Source of the DNA: Alkalimarinus alittae
Lineage (GTDB): Bacteria > Pseudomonadota > Gammaproteobacteria > Pseudomonadales > Oleiphilaceae
Length of the DNA: 64,000 nt
Direction of reading: 5' to 3'
Assembly: GCF_026016465.1 (NCBI RefSeq)
Contig: NZ_CP100390.1
Span: 2,084,001-2,148,000, forward strand
Shown: piece after piece, positions 28,612 through 37,751 of the stretch
Numbering within the stretch: position 1 is the first letter of the stretch
How the letters are laid out: each line of letters starts with the position of its first letter
The notes under the pieces: generated by a model
Database searches by the model: none
What the model saw: only the letters and a program-made list of their open reading frames with translations
Told to the model about the DNA's origin: nothing
Position numbers and translations under genes: made by a program

Positions 28612-28737
28612 CGCGCGCGATTTTCACACCAGCGCTTATCTTTAAATCTATCAATTGAAAGCAGTATCAATATACTGACAAACCAATTACTGAGTGGTGT
28701 TTATAAGCGCCAACTATAAATAGAAAGGGGTTTATTA

Positions 28738-29370
28738 ATGAAAAGGAACACATTAAACATCGCGCTCTTATCAAGCGTTATCGCACTAACAGGTTGTGCA
28801 GGTAACCAGTTTTCGTCTGATGCACAGATCGAAGAAGCGCTAAACTCTAAAGCTGAGTTAATTACAGAATACAAGTTAGGCCCCACTGATGTTGTCAATA
28901 TCAGCGTTTGGCGTAACTCAGATCTTTCTATTAGTGTTCCTGTTAGACCAGACGGTATGATTTCTGTGCCTTTGGTGGGTGACATTGCTGCTAGTGGTAA
29001 AACACCTGAGCAATTAGCGCAAGATGTAGCTGATGCGATTGCTGAATTTGTTAAAAACCCAAAGGTGAGTGTTGTTGTTACCAATATGGGTAGTTACGAA
29101 TACATTGGTCGTGTACGGGTAACGGGTGCTGTTAATAGTGCTGTATCGGTTCCTTACCGAGAGGGTATGACCATTATGGACTTGGTATTAAACGCAGGCG
29201 GCTTAAATAACTTCGCAGCAGGCAATGACGCAGGGTTATATCGTAAAGTGGGTGATACAGTAGTCGCTATCCCTGTTAAGTTAGATGACATACTGCTTAA
29301 AGGCGATATCTCAACCAACTACACAGTAAACCCAGGTGACATTATCACCATCCCAGAAAAAACATTTTAA
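28738..29370 (+). CDS. Polysaccharide export lipoprotein (Wza/EpsE family)
   Basis: 210 aa. A lipoprotein signal ends in the lipobox LTGC (about residues 17-20). Then follow the Poly_export domain (YKLGPTDVVNISVWRNSDLSISVPVRPDGMISVPLVGDIAASGKTPEQLA) and one SLBB domain (about 120-205). It lacks the C-terminal helix of full-length Wza, as in the EpsE group of exosortase-associated EPS loci. It should form the periplasmic/outer-membrane export conduit with the chain-length protein that follows. Confidence 0.92.
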   Translation: MKRNTLNIALLSSVIALTGCAGNQFSSDAQIEEALNSKAELITEYKLGPTDVVNISVWRNSDLSISVPVRPDGMISVPLVGDIAASGKTPEQLAQDVADAIAEFVKNPKVSVVVTNMGSYEYIGRVRVTGAVNSAVSVPYREGMTIMDLVLNAGGLNNFAAGNDAGLYRKVGDTVVAIPVKLDDILLKGDISTNYTVNPGDIITIPEKTF

Positions 29371-29392
29371 TTTAATTGGTTGGAATTGATTA

Positions 29393-30910
29393 ATGCAGGC
29401 TCCTTTAGGTAGTGTTTTAAGGGAAATTATTCGCGAACTACGAGACCGAAAATGGTCTTGTTTGTTAGTGTTTATGTTAGTGAGCGCACTAGGATTAGTG
29501 GTCGGTATTTTTTGGCCACACCAGTACAGCGCATCCGTCACCATCTATATTGATGATCAAAATATTATCACGCCGTTGATGAAAGGCTCTGCTGTACAGG
29601 CGAAATCGAAAGATAAAGTCGCCGAAGCTACTGATATTATATTAGGCAGGAAGAGTTTAGGTCGGTTAGTGGACTATATTGAAAGCTCACAACAAAAAGA
29701 CCTAGACGAAGCGCAGCGTGAAAAAGAAATTTTGCGTCTAAGAGGGTCGATTAACATCAGGAAAAAAGGCCGTCAATTTTTTGAAATCACCTATACCGAT
29801 AGAAAGCCTGATGTCGCCTTTTTAGTGACACAAAAGATTGGCCAGTTATTCTTGGAAATACAAGAAGAGAACAGGCGAGAAGAAAGTAGAAATGCATATG
29901 CTTTTGTCGACAAGCAAGTTAAAGCCTATCAGTCTCAGTTAAGTCAGTCTGAAGATCGACTACGTCAATTTTTGACAGAGAACGCAGACGGAACAGAGTC
30001 AGGTGTGCAAAACAAAATCTCTCAGTTGAAATCTCAAATTGAGTTGGCTGAATTACAGCAAGAAGAGTTGATCTCCCAACGAGAATCTATTCGAAAACAG
30101 CTACGAGGTGTTAATGCCTCTATTTCTAATAAAGTCGTTTCTGATAAAAATAACGACCGTATTAAAGCGCTTCAAGACAGGCTAGAAGTGTTACAGCTGT
30201 CGTACCATGACTCTTACCCTGATATTGTTGCGCTTAAAAAGCAAATTGAAGGCATTGTAGAAGAAGCAAAGGAAAATAAAGATAAGCCGCGTAGTGACGA
30301 AGAAATTGTCAGCTATGAAAACCCGCTGTATGTCGAATTATCAAGTCAGCGAGCGAAAACGGATACAGCCATCACAGCCGTAAAAACACGCATAGATTCC
30401 CTTAATAATCTATTAAACAAAACCATGTTAAGAATGGAAAAGGTTCAGCAAAATAAAGCTGAATTAGCCGAACTTACAAGAGATACAGATGTTAATAGAA
30501 ATATCTATAACGACCTATTAAGGCGCAGAGAGACCGCAAGGGTTTCTATGCATTTAAGCTCTGAAGGTCAGGGGGTGAGTTATGTTGTGCATGAGCCAGC
30601 GGTTTACCCATTAAAACCTAAAGGGCCTCAGTTTATACACTTTGCATTAGCCTCCATTCTATTAGGCGCGCTTGCCCCTATCGGTTTAGCAGGCGTATAT
30701 GTGCAGCTCGACCCAAGAATAAGAGATGCATCAACTATACAAGAGAATCTCGAAATACCCGTTTTAGCCACGATTGGCAAAGTAATAACCCCCAGAGAAC
30801 ATCGAAAAGAACGGTTCAAAACGGTGGTGATCTTTATCATAGGCGGATGCTTCGTCACGCTCTATTTAGTCGTAGGTTGGTTAAAATATACAGGAGCTAT
30901 CAATGCGTAA
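29393..30910 (+). CDS. Chain-length determinant (Wzz/GNVR type), exosortase-associated
   Basis: 505 aa. Membrane helices at about 22-42 and 475-495 enclose a periplasmic region with long coiled coils (about 160-250 and 330-380) typical of PCP-2a proteins. NRNIYNDLLRRRETARVSMHLSS is the conserved block before the last helices. The kinase domain is not fused; the next gene encodes an ATPase relative and overlaps this one by 8 bp. It controls polymer length and couples polymerase to export. Confidence 0.92.
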   Translation: MQAPLGSVLREIIRELRDRKWSCLLVFMLVSALGLVVGIFWPHQYSASVTIYIDDQNIITPLMKGSAVQAKSKDKVAEATDIILGRKSLGRLVDYIESSQQKDLDEAQREKEILRLRGSINIRKKGRQFFEITYTDRKPDVAFLVTQKIGQLFLEIQEENRREESRNAYAFVDKQVKAYQSQLSQSEDRLRQFLTENADGTESGVQNKISQLKSQIELAELQQEELISQRESIRKQLRGVNASISNKVVSDKNNDRIKALQDRLEVLQLSYHDSYPDIVALKKQIEGIVEEAKENKDKPRSDEEIVSYENPLYVELSSQRAKTDTAITAVKTRIDSLNNLLNKTMLRMEKVQQNKAELAELTRDTDVNRNIYNDLLRRRETARVSMHLSSEGQGVSYVVHEPAVYPLKPKGPQFIHFALASILLGALAPIGLAGVYVQLDPRIRDASTIQENLEIPVLATIGKVITPREHRKERFKTVVIFIIGGCFVTLYLVVGWLKYTGAINA

Positions 30911-31796
30911 GGATACAGATAGTCTAGACAACTCAGAAGAGTTGCCGAAAGAGACAGCTGAACACGCTAAGCGCTTAGTAGATGACCCTAAAAGATCAAC
31001 TGATAACCCTTATGAAGGGTACGAAGTAGAAGGTCAAAGCGATTATTTAGAGCGTTCTAAAGTCCTTGTACCGAGTACGATGGAACTTGGCACGGGTGGT
31101 GTTGAAAAATACATCATCAGTAAACAAATCGCTAAAATGGATGAGCCAAGAAACCTCAGTAAAGATGATTTAATTGAAAAGAAGATCATCTTTCCCGACT
31201 CGCCAGATAAGGTCACGGTAAACAAGTTTCGAGGCCTAAGAACTAAAATTTTAGAAAAAAGCGGTAATAATAACTTTGCACTATTGGTCGCATCGACTCG
31301 TGAGGGAGGAGGTTCATCATTTGTATCGCTCAACTTAGCCGCCGCCTTTGCGTTCGATTCAGGTAAAACAGCACTACTAATAGACTGTAACCTTAGACAA
31401 CCCACGCTTCATTCACGATTAGACTTGGTACCCGATATCGGTCTAACAGACTTTTTGAATGACCCGAATATGGATATTGCCAGTATTATTTACCCAACGG
31501 GCATCCCTCGATTGCGCTTTATACCCGCAGGCACTCGAGCCGAGTATGCCAGTGAGTACTTTTCATCATTTAGAATGAAACAGTTTTTGCACGCGTTAAG
31601 AAAGCGATATCCCGATCGTTATATCATCATAGATGCACCAGACTTCGAAACATCACCCGATTCAAGAATCTTATCGGACCTATGTGATTACTCGATGTTA
31701 GTCGTCCCACACGGAGTAGTAGGGGAATCTGAAGTTGCCGATGTCGCATCTTCATTAAGCAAGGATAAGTTATTAGGCGTAGTTATCAATGGATAA
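30903..31796 (+). CDS. BY-kinase-like P-loop protein of the EPS locus with degenerate Walker A
   Basis: 297 aa. The fold is that of exosortase-associated CpsD/CapB tyrosine kinases: VNKFRGLRTKI (about 106-116), ALLIDCNLRQPTLH as Walker A' (about 157-170), and YIIIDAPD as Walker B. At the Walker A position the sequence is STREGGGSSF (131-140), where kinases have G-x-G-K-[ST]; the lysine is replaced. No C-terminal tyrosine cluster is present, and the protein ends GVVING. It may be a regulatory pseudo-kinase that partners the chain-length protein. It overlaps the neighbours at both ends by 8 bp. Confidence 0.8.
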   Translation: MRKDTDSLDNSEELPKETAEHAKRLVDDPKRSTDNPYEGYEVEGQSDYLERSKVLVPSTMELGTGGVEKYIISKQIAKMDEPRNLSKDDLIEKKIIFPDSPDKVTVNKFRGLRTKILEKSGNNNFALLVASTREGGGSSFVSLNLAAAFAFDSGKTALLIDCNLRQPTLHSRLDLVPDIGLTDFLNDPNMDIASIIYPTGIPRLRFIPAGTRAEYASEYFSSFRMKQFLHALRKRYPDRYIIIDAPDFETSPDSRILSDLCDYSMLVVPHGVVGESEVADVASSLSKDKLLGVVING

Positions 31797-33087
31797 AAAT
31801 AATCGGTTAGCTCCTTTATTTGCCAAGTTAAGTTGGGTAACACCCAGTGTACTTTTGAGCGTGTCATTAGTGGCCGGCGTGTCAGCAGACCCCGGCACCC
31901 TCGAACTTGGATTAACAACGGAATATACTGATAACGCCCGAAAGTCAGCGTCGGGCGAAGTTGAAGATTATAAGAATAGCGCATCGATTAGGATCAATAA
32001 GTCAGACCAGTTTGGGCGTCTAGACTCATCGATCGTAGGTGAACTTGAATATTATACGTACGCCAACGACACCTACTCAAACAACCTTGATAGTAATCTA
32101 CTCTGGGATGCCAGCTACAATATTCGACCAGGCACCCTAACATGGGGTATATCTGATGAGCTAAGTGAAGTCACCATCGATTCATCAGAAGCCGACACTC
32201 CCGATAACCGTACAACCCGTAATATATTCACGACAGGGCCCTCGTATACTAAGCAATTAAGCAAAGTCGACACCCTAAACCTTACCGCTGAGTATCAACG
32301 TCTAGATTTTAAAACCGAAGGCGATGACAATGACCGCTATCGTTTTATTTCATCACTCGCTCATCAATTTACAGCCCAGCAGCAAGCATCAATCAATTAT
32401 GACTGGACTAAAACCCTATTCGGTAGTGATCGAGAACTCTACAGAAACGAACTGTCTCTCTCTTACAGTTACAGCTATTTGACGTACTATTTTAATGGCT
32501 CATACGGTATTACCCACCTAAAAGGCAGCACCAGAACCACAACACAAGAAACAGACTCTAACACCTGGAACGCAACACTCAGAACAGACTTAACCCGCAC
32601 GTCAAACCTTAGCTTAACCTTTAACCGAGAGCTAAATGACACACTAAGCGGCTTTGACCAACGATACGAAGACACCGTTATAAACATATCAACCACATCA
32701 GTCGTACTCCTAACTGAATGGTCCGTAAACTACCAAAAGACATTCTCAAATAACGCATCATTTGACGGTAAAATATTTCACAACATCAGCGACTACTTAA
32801 TCGACAAAAGCTCAGAAGAACGCAACGGAGTAGAACTAGGTTACAGCTACCCACTGTATAGCAGATTAACGCTCGGTTTTAACGCCGAATACGAACAAAT
32901 AGACTACGACCCCTCAGCACGAGAAGACGAAAAATACGACCTAAGCATCGGCACAAGCTACGAATACATCCGAGACCTATTTTTCACAGTCGAAATAGCA
33001 AGAACAGAACAAGAAAGTAACTCACCCACAAACGAATACCAAGAAAACAGAGTAATGCTAGGAGTACGCTACTTCCCATCATTTTAA
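31789..33087 (+). CDS. Outer-membrane beta-barrel protein of the EPS locus
   Basis: 432 aa. A signal-like helix (about 15-33) ends at GVSADPG. The rest consists of alternating amphipathic strands rich in Tyr, Ser, Thr and Asp, for example LELGLTTEYTDNAR and LTWGISDELSEV, ending VMLGVRYFPSF with a terminal Phe, as in outer-membrane barrels. Similar proteins (TIGR03016/EpsL-like) occur in exosortase-linked EPS operons. It may be the outer-membrane exit pore or an AlgE-like porin. The start overlaps the previous gene by 8 bp. Confidence 0.82.
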   Translation: MDKNNRLAPLFAKLSWVTPSVLLSVSLVAGVSADPGTLELGLTTEYTDNARKSASGEVEDYKNSASIRINKSDQFGRLDSSIVGELEYYTYANDTYSNNLDSNLLWDASYNIRPGTLTWGISDELSEVTIDSSEADTPDNRTTRNIFTTGPSYTKQLSKVDTLNLTAEYQRLDFKTEGDDNDRYRFISSLAHQFTAQQQASINYDWTKTLFGSDRELYRNELSLSYSYSYLTYYFNGSYGITHLKGSTRTTTQETDSNTWNATLRTDLTRTSNLSLTFNRELNDTLSGFDQRYEDTVINISTTSVVLLTEWSVNYQKTFSNNASFDGKIFHNISDYLIDKSSEERNGVELGYSYPLYSRLTLGFNAEYEQIDYDPSAREDEKYDLSIGTSYEYIRDLFFTVEIARTEQESNSPTNEYQENRVMLGVRYFPSF

Positions 33088-33094
33088 TATTTTA

Positions 33095-33146
33095 AAATGT
33101 AGATCGGGTTTCTCTAATGAGCCTACTTTTGGTAATCCGACACGAA
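33095..33146. repeat. Dispersed 52-bp repeat, copy 2
   Basis: See copy 1 at 23380-23431. In this copy TCGGGTT can pair with AATCCGA, giving a hairpin whose loop contains CCTACTTTTGG. It lies 8 bp after the barrel gene, inside the EPS operon. Confidence 0.7.
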
Positions 33147-33199
33147 CTCAAAACTAACGTTCAAAGCATAACCAACGCAAAAAAAGGCAGGTAACCACT

Positions 33200-34102
33200 T
33201 TGCAAGGATCGCACACGAAGATCAAAAATGCGCTAACCATCGACGTAGAAGACTACTTCCACGTTGCCGCTCTAGCCAAAAGCATCCCGACCTCAAAGTG
33301 GGACTCTCTAGAGTGCCGTGTAGAAAAAAATACCGACAAACTACTAGAACTCTTCGCCTCAAAAAACGTCAACGCCACGTTCTTTACCCTCGGCTGGGTT
33401 GCAGAGCGTTATCCTCAAATCGTCAAAAAAATTGCAGCCGCCGGCCATGAAGTCGCATCCCACGGCTATAGCCACCAACTCATCTATAACCAAAGCCAAG
33501 AGGTCTTCAAAGAAGAAACTCATAAATCAAAAGTCATTCTTGAAGATATCATCCAACAAGACGTTATTGGCTACCGCGCCGCAAGCTACTCCATCACCAA
33601 TCAATCCAAATGGGCGCTAGACATATTATGCGAGCTAGGCTTTAAATACGATTCCAGTATATTTCCCGTTAAACACGATCTATACGGCATACCAGGAAGC
33701 CCACGTTGGCCGTACAAGCTCGAAACTGATCAAAAAAACACCATTGTTGAGTTTCCCATATCGACATTCAATATCGCCAACTACAAACTACCCATCGCAG
33801 GCGGTGGTTATTTCAGGCTATTCCCATACTGGTTTACCAAGCTCGGTTTAGGTTCTATCAACCGTGAAAACGAGCCGTTTGTATTTTACTTACACCCTTG
33901 GGAAGTCGACCCCGAGCAACCTAAAGTACAAGCCAGTTGGTTTTCTATGTTCAGGCATTACAACAATCTAGACAAATGCTACGCACGACTAGAACAATTA
34001 TTGAATGACTTCAGCTTTACCACGGTAGAAGACGTGCTAGTAACCAAGCAGTTACTACAAGCACGAGATAAAAATGCAGCATTCGCCGAAGGAGTAAACT
34101 AA
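33200..34102 (+). CDS. Polysaccharide deacetylase of the exosortase-associated type
   Basis: 300 aa NodB-homology enzyme. NALTIDVEDYFHVAAL at the start carries the catalytic Asp-Asp region in the variant form (DVEDYF) used by this subfamily. HEVASHGYSHQL (about 88-99) holds the metal His pair. FVFYLHPWEVDPEQP and a C-terminal DUF3473-like segment mark the TIGR03006 group. It probably de-N-acetylates the polymer or a lipid-linked intermediate. The start is TTG at 33200 with AGGCAGG upstream; no in-frame ATG lies before the conserved core. Confidence 0.88.
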   Translation: MQGSHTKIKNALTIDVEDYFHVAALAKSIPTSKWDSLECRVEKNTDKLLELFASKNVNATFFTLGWVAERYPQIVKKIAAAGHEVASHGYSHQLIYNQSQEVFKEETHKSKVILEDIIQQDVIGYRAASYSITNQSKWALDILCELGFKYDSSIFPVKHDLYGIPGSPRWPYKLETDQKNTIVEFPISTFNIANYKLPIAGGGYFRLFPYWFTKLGLGSINRENEPFVFYLHPWEVDPEQPKVQASWFSMFRHYNNLDKCYARLEQLLNDFSFTTVEDVLVTKQLLQARDKNAAFAEGVN

Positions 34103-35251
34103 GTGGAAACGTTATTTTGGTTTAGCTTGGCTTTAGTGGTGTACGTTTACATCGGTTACCCCGTTGTTATCAAGTTTTTAGCCGCTCAGCCTAAAAAAAT
34201 TGCTGCTGATGACACGCACCAACCGACTGTGTCGATTTTAATCGCCGCCTTTAACGAAGAAAAAGAAATCGAAAGCACCATTAGAAATAAAATGGCGTTA
34301 GATTACCCCGCAGAAAAACTAGAAATCATCGTCGTGTCTGATGAATCAGAAGACCGTACTGATGAAATCGTAGAAAGCATTGCGCAAGATTCAGCCATCA
34401 GTATCAAGCTGGTGAGACAAGTACCCAGAAAAGGCAAAACCTCAGGGCTTAACCTTATCGTACCCGACGCGACGGGCGACATCATCGTATTCTCAGACGC
34501 CAACTCACTGTACGCCCCTGATGCGCTGACACAGCTCGTTAAAAACTTTGCCGACATCGAAGTAGGCTATGTCACCGGTAAAATGGTGTACGCCACAGAA
34601 GATGGCTCAATAGTGGGTGATGGCTGCAGTAGCTATATGAAATACGAAAACTGGCTACGTGAACAAGAAACTCAAGTTGGGTCTATTGTCGGTGTTGATG
34701 GTGGTATTGATGCCATGCGCCGCGTGCTTTATGAAACCCTAAACGCCGACCAACTGCCAGACTTTGTGCAGCCGCTAAAAGTAGCCGAAAAAGGGTACCG
34801 AGTCATTTACGAACCGAATGCACTTTTAAAAGAAGAAGCCTTAGACGACCCTGATCGTGAATACAGCATGAGAGTTCGAGTCTCGTTAAGAGCGCTATGG
34901 GCCTTGCATGATATGCGACAACTATTAAACCCCTTTAAACACGGTGTTTTTGCATTTCAGCTAATCTCGCACAAACTACTACGTTATTTAGCCTTTATCC
35001 CGCTTATTTGGGTGTTTATTGCTAACTTATACATACTCGATGAAGGCGCTATCTATGTACTCGCCATCATCGGACAGTTAGCGTTTTATGGCCTTGCATA
35101 CAAAGGCAAACAACACACTGCAGACGATGATGCGCCTGTTTACTATACCTTGCCATATTATTTCACACTCCTAAACGTTGCATGTTTGCATGCTACTTGG
35201 CGTTATATCAAAGGTGAAAAGCAAGTGATCTGGAAGCCAAGGGCAGGGTAA
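34103..35251 (+). CDS. Membrane-associated family 2 glycosyltransferase
   Basis: 382 aa. One N-terminal membrane helix (about 2-22) precedes a GT-A domain with VSILIAAFNEEKEIESTI (about 45-62), the DxD-like FSDANSLYAPDAL, and a later EDxxL-like part. Two or three C-terminal helices (about 290-345) follow. It resembles processive or membrane-anchored GT2 enzymes. It starts at GTG one base after the preceding stop, with AGGAG, and is 3 bp from the next gene. Donor and acceptor unknown. Confidence 0.88.
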   Translation: METLFWFSLALVVYVYIGYPVVIKFLAAQPKKIAADDTHQPTVSILIAAFNEEKEIESTIRNKMALDYPAEKLEIIVVSDESEDRTDEIVESIAQDSAISIKLVRQVPRKGKTSGLNLIVPDATGDIIVFSDANSLYAPDALTQLVKNFADIEVGYVTGKMVYATEDGSIVGDGCSSYMKYENWLREQETQVGSIVGVDGGIDAMRRVLYETLNADQLPDFVQPLKVAEKGYRVIYEPNALLKEEALDDPDREYSMRVRVSLRALWALHDMRQLLNPFKHGVFAFQLISHKLLRYLAFIPLIWVFIANLYILDEGAIYVLAIIGQLAFYGLAYKGKQHTADDDAPVYYTLPYYFTLLNVACLHATWRYIKGEKQVIWKPRAG

Positions 35252-35254
35252 GCA

Positions 35255-36385
35255 ATGAGTAAAGTTTATTACCTTATAGATCACTTTAAAGACCCCTATG
35301 CCGGTACAGAAGGCCAACTATACGCGCTCATCAAGGCCTTAGTAGCGCAAAAGAAACGCATCGAAGTGGGTGTGTTTCGTGATAGCGAATATATTCAAAG
35401 TGGGCAGTTTCCATGCCCGGTTGAAGTGCTAGGCATTACAAAAATGTTTAGCCCTGTCGCCTTTTTTAAACTCGTTCAGTTAGGGTTTTATCTGCGTAAA
35501 AATAACTTTAAATTAGTGCATATATTCTTTAACGATGCATCGGTAATCGCCCCCATTGTGCTTAAATGCTTTGGCATAAAAGTCATTATTTCACGCCGCG
35601 ATATGGGCTTTTGGTATACCGATACGCTTAAAAAGATACTTAGGTTCAATGCGAGCTTTGTAGATGGCTGTATTTGTAATAGTGAAGCGGTAAAACAAAT
35701 AACCGTTGAGTCAGAAGGTTATAAACCCGATCAAGTACATGTGGTTTATAACGGTTTACCCCCTCACAAGCTCACAGAAGGCTCAACAGAAAACACGCAT
35801 ACAGCTGACGCCGCTGCGACGAACACTGATGATAAGAAAATAATCGGTATAGTCGCCAATATTCGACCTGTAAAACGAATGCAAGACCTCGTAAATGCTT
35901 TTGCTATCGTTAAAAAAACAGTCAAACACGCTCAGCTAGTAATTGTGGGTGATGGTGATAACACGGCATTGCTACAACAAGCCACACAACTAGGGGTGGC
36001 AGACAGTATCAATTTTGCCGGCGCCCAAAAAGATGTGGCCAAGTATATTACCCAATTTGATGTCGCCGCACTGACATCAGAATCAGAAGGGCTTTCTAAC
36101 GCGATTATCGAATATATGGTATATGGCAAGCCTGTAGTGTGCAGCCGAGTAGGGGGCAACCCAGAACTGATAGAACAGGGTACCAATGGTTTGTTATATG
36201 ATGTAGCAGACGTAGATCAGTTAGCCGCGCATCTTACACAACTACTCACAGACCCTAAACTCAGTGAAGCATATGGCCGTAACGGGCGAGCAAAGGTAGA
36301 AAAGGAATTCTCGATACAGCAAATGGTCTCTAACACGCTGTCAATTTATTCAAAATACGGTTATTCGGTGGGTCAAAATCAATGA
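35255..36385 (+). CDS. Family 4 glycosyltransferase
   Basis: 376 aa GT-B enzyme. The N-terminal half begins YLIDHFKDPYAGTEGQLYALIKAL. The C-terminal donor domain has GIVANIRPVKRMQDLVNAFAIV (about 200-221), VIVGDGD, and TSESEGLSNAIIEYMVYGKPVVCSRVGGNPELI containing the EX7E-like motif. It transfers a nucleotide-activated sugar onto the lipid-linked EPS unit in the cytoplasm. It overlaps the next gene by 4 bp (ATGA). Confidence 0.9.
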   Translation: MSKVYYLIDHFKDPYAGTEGQLYALIKALVAQKKRIEVGVFRDSEYIQSGQFPCPVEVLGITKMFSPVAFFKLVQLGFYLRKNNFKLVHIFFNDASVIAPIVLKCFGIKVIISRRDMGFWYTDTLKKILRFNASFVDGCICNSEAVKQITVESEGYKPDQVHVVYNGLPPHKLTEGSTENTHTADAAATNTDDKKIIGIVANIRPVKRMQDLVNAFAIVKKTVKHAQLVIVGDGDNTALLQQATQLGVADSINFAGAQKDVAKYITQFDVAALTSESEGLSNAIIEYMVYGKPVVCSRVGGNPELIEQGTNGLLYDVADVDQLAAHLTQLLTDPKLSEAYGRNGRAKVEKEFSIQQMVSNTLSIYSKYGYSVGQNQ

Positions 36386-37722
36386 TAGAAACGTTATCAA
36401 GAACAGTATTTCACCCACTGTGGGATATAAAAGACAACAGCAACAAGCTTAACCACGTTAAAGCGCTAGAAAAATCACAGTGGCTGCCCGCCGAAACGCT
36501 AAAGGCTATTCAGTGGAAGAAGCTAAAAGACACCATTGAATACGCGCATCAACATAGCCCATATTATCGTAAGTTGTTTAACACCATAGGTTTAACGCCA
36601 GATGATATTAAAACCCCTGAAGATTATTTACGCATACCAGTGACCACAAAGCTCGACATTAGAAACAATACTGATCAGTTTATTAGTGAAGAATACACAA
36701 AAGAATCGTTAGTGTTAGCCAAAACAGGTGGCTCAACAGGGGTATCACTTAACTTGTATTTTGATGAAGCGTGTCAGGAACAGCGCAATGCCGCAGCCAT
36801 TAGAAGTGACCGATGGGCGGGTTGGAACCTAGGTCATAAGCGTGCCGCCCTTTGGGGTAACCCACCTACGCCAACCACCTTCAAGCAAAAAGTGAGGCAT
36901 CATCTGTTAGATAGAACCATTTATCTCGACACCATGGCGCTAAATAATGACTCAATGGGCGCTTTTGTTGCCCAGTGGCACGAAGAAAAACCTAAATCAT
37001 TATTCGGCCATGCACATTCTATTTACATGTTCGCAAAATATGTGTCAGCAAATAATATAAAAGACCTACGCCCACAAGCCATTGTCGCAACCTCCATGAT
37101 GTTATTAGATCATGAACGAGTACTTATCGAATCAGTATTTGAGTGCAAAGTTACCAACCGCTATGGCTGTGAAGAAGTCGGTCTAATAGGCTGTGAGTGT
37201 GAACAACATAATGGCATGCACCTTAATACCGATCATCTCTATATTGAATTTTTAGATGACGACAATCAGCCAGTGCCGCCAGGTAAACCAGGCAAAATAA
37301 TACTGACCGATTTTAACAACAAAGGTATGCCGCTTCTTCGCTATCAAGTTGAAGATATTGGTATTCCAAGTGATCGTAAGTGTAACTGTGGTCGAGGGCT
37401 ACCGTTAATGGAAGGCTTACAAGGGCGCGTAGCAGACTTTCTAAAAGGGCCTAATGGTTCACTAGTCGCTGGTATATCGCTCGTAGAACGGACCCTAACA
37501 GATATTAAAGGGCTAGAGCAAATACAATTAGTACAGCCTGAGTTAAATAGAATTGAAATAAACAGAGTGAAAGGTGTCGATTACGACGAAAACACCGACC
37601 CGCTACTGTTAAAAGAATTAAATTCGGTATTTGGGCCTCATATTGAGTGCATCATTAATGATGTGACCGAAATCGCGCAAGAAAATAATGGCAAATATCG
37701 TTTTTCGATTTGTAAAGTATAG
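36382..37722 (+). CDS. CapK/PaaK-like adenylate-forming enzyme 1
   Basis: 446 aa. The phenylacetate-CoA ligase fold is recognisable from YAHQHSPYYRKLF (about 53-65), the phosphate loop KTGGSTGVSLN (about 115-125), RYGCEEVGLIGCECEQHNGMHLN, and LTDFNNKGMPLLRYQVEDIG. Related CapK proteins occur in capsule and EPS loci. They presumably activate a carboxylic acid as an acyl-AMP for transfer to the polymer or to a carrier. The substrate is unknown. It is translationally coupled to the upstream glycosyltransferase. Confidence 0.87.
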   Translation: MIETLSRTVFHPLWDIKDNSNKLNHVKALEKSQWLPAETLKAIQWKKLKDTIEYAHQHSPYYRKLFNTIGLTPDDIKTPEDYLRIPVTTKLDIRNNTDQFISEEYTKESLVLAKTGGSTGVSLNLYFDEACQEQRNAAAIRSDRWAGWNLGHKRAALWGNPPTPTTFKQKVRHHLLDRTIYLDTMALNNDSMGAFVAQWHEEKPKSLFGHAHSIYMFAKYVSANNIKDLRPQAIVATSMMLLDHERVLIESVFECKVTNRYGCEEVGLIGCECEQHNGMHLNTDHLYIEFLDDDNQPVPPGKPGKIILTDFNNKGMPLLRYQVEDIGIPSDRKCNCGRGLPLMEGLQGRVADFLKGPNGSLVAGISLVERTLTDIKGLEQIQLVQPELNRIEINRVKGVDYDENTDPLLLKELNSVFGPHIECIINDVTEIAQENNGKYRFSICKV

Positions 37723-37751
37723 ACGTTTTAACAAGGCAGAATTAGATAAAC

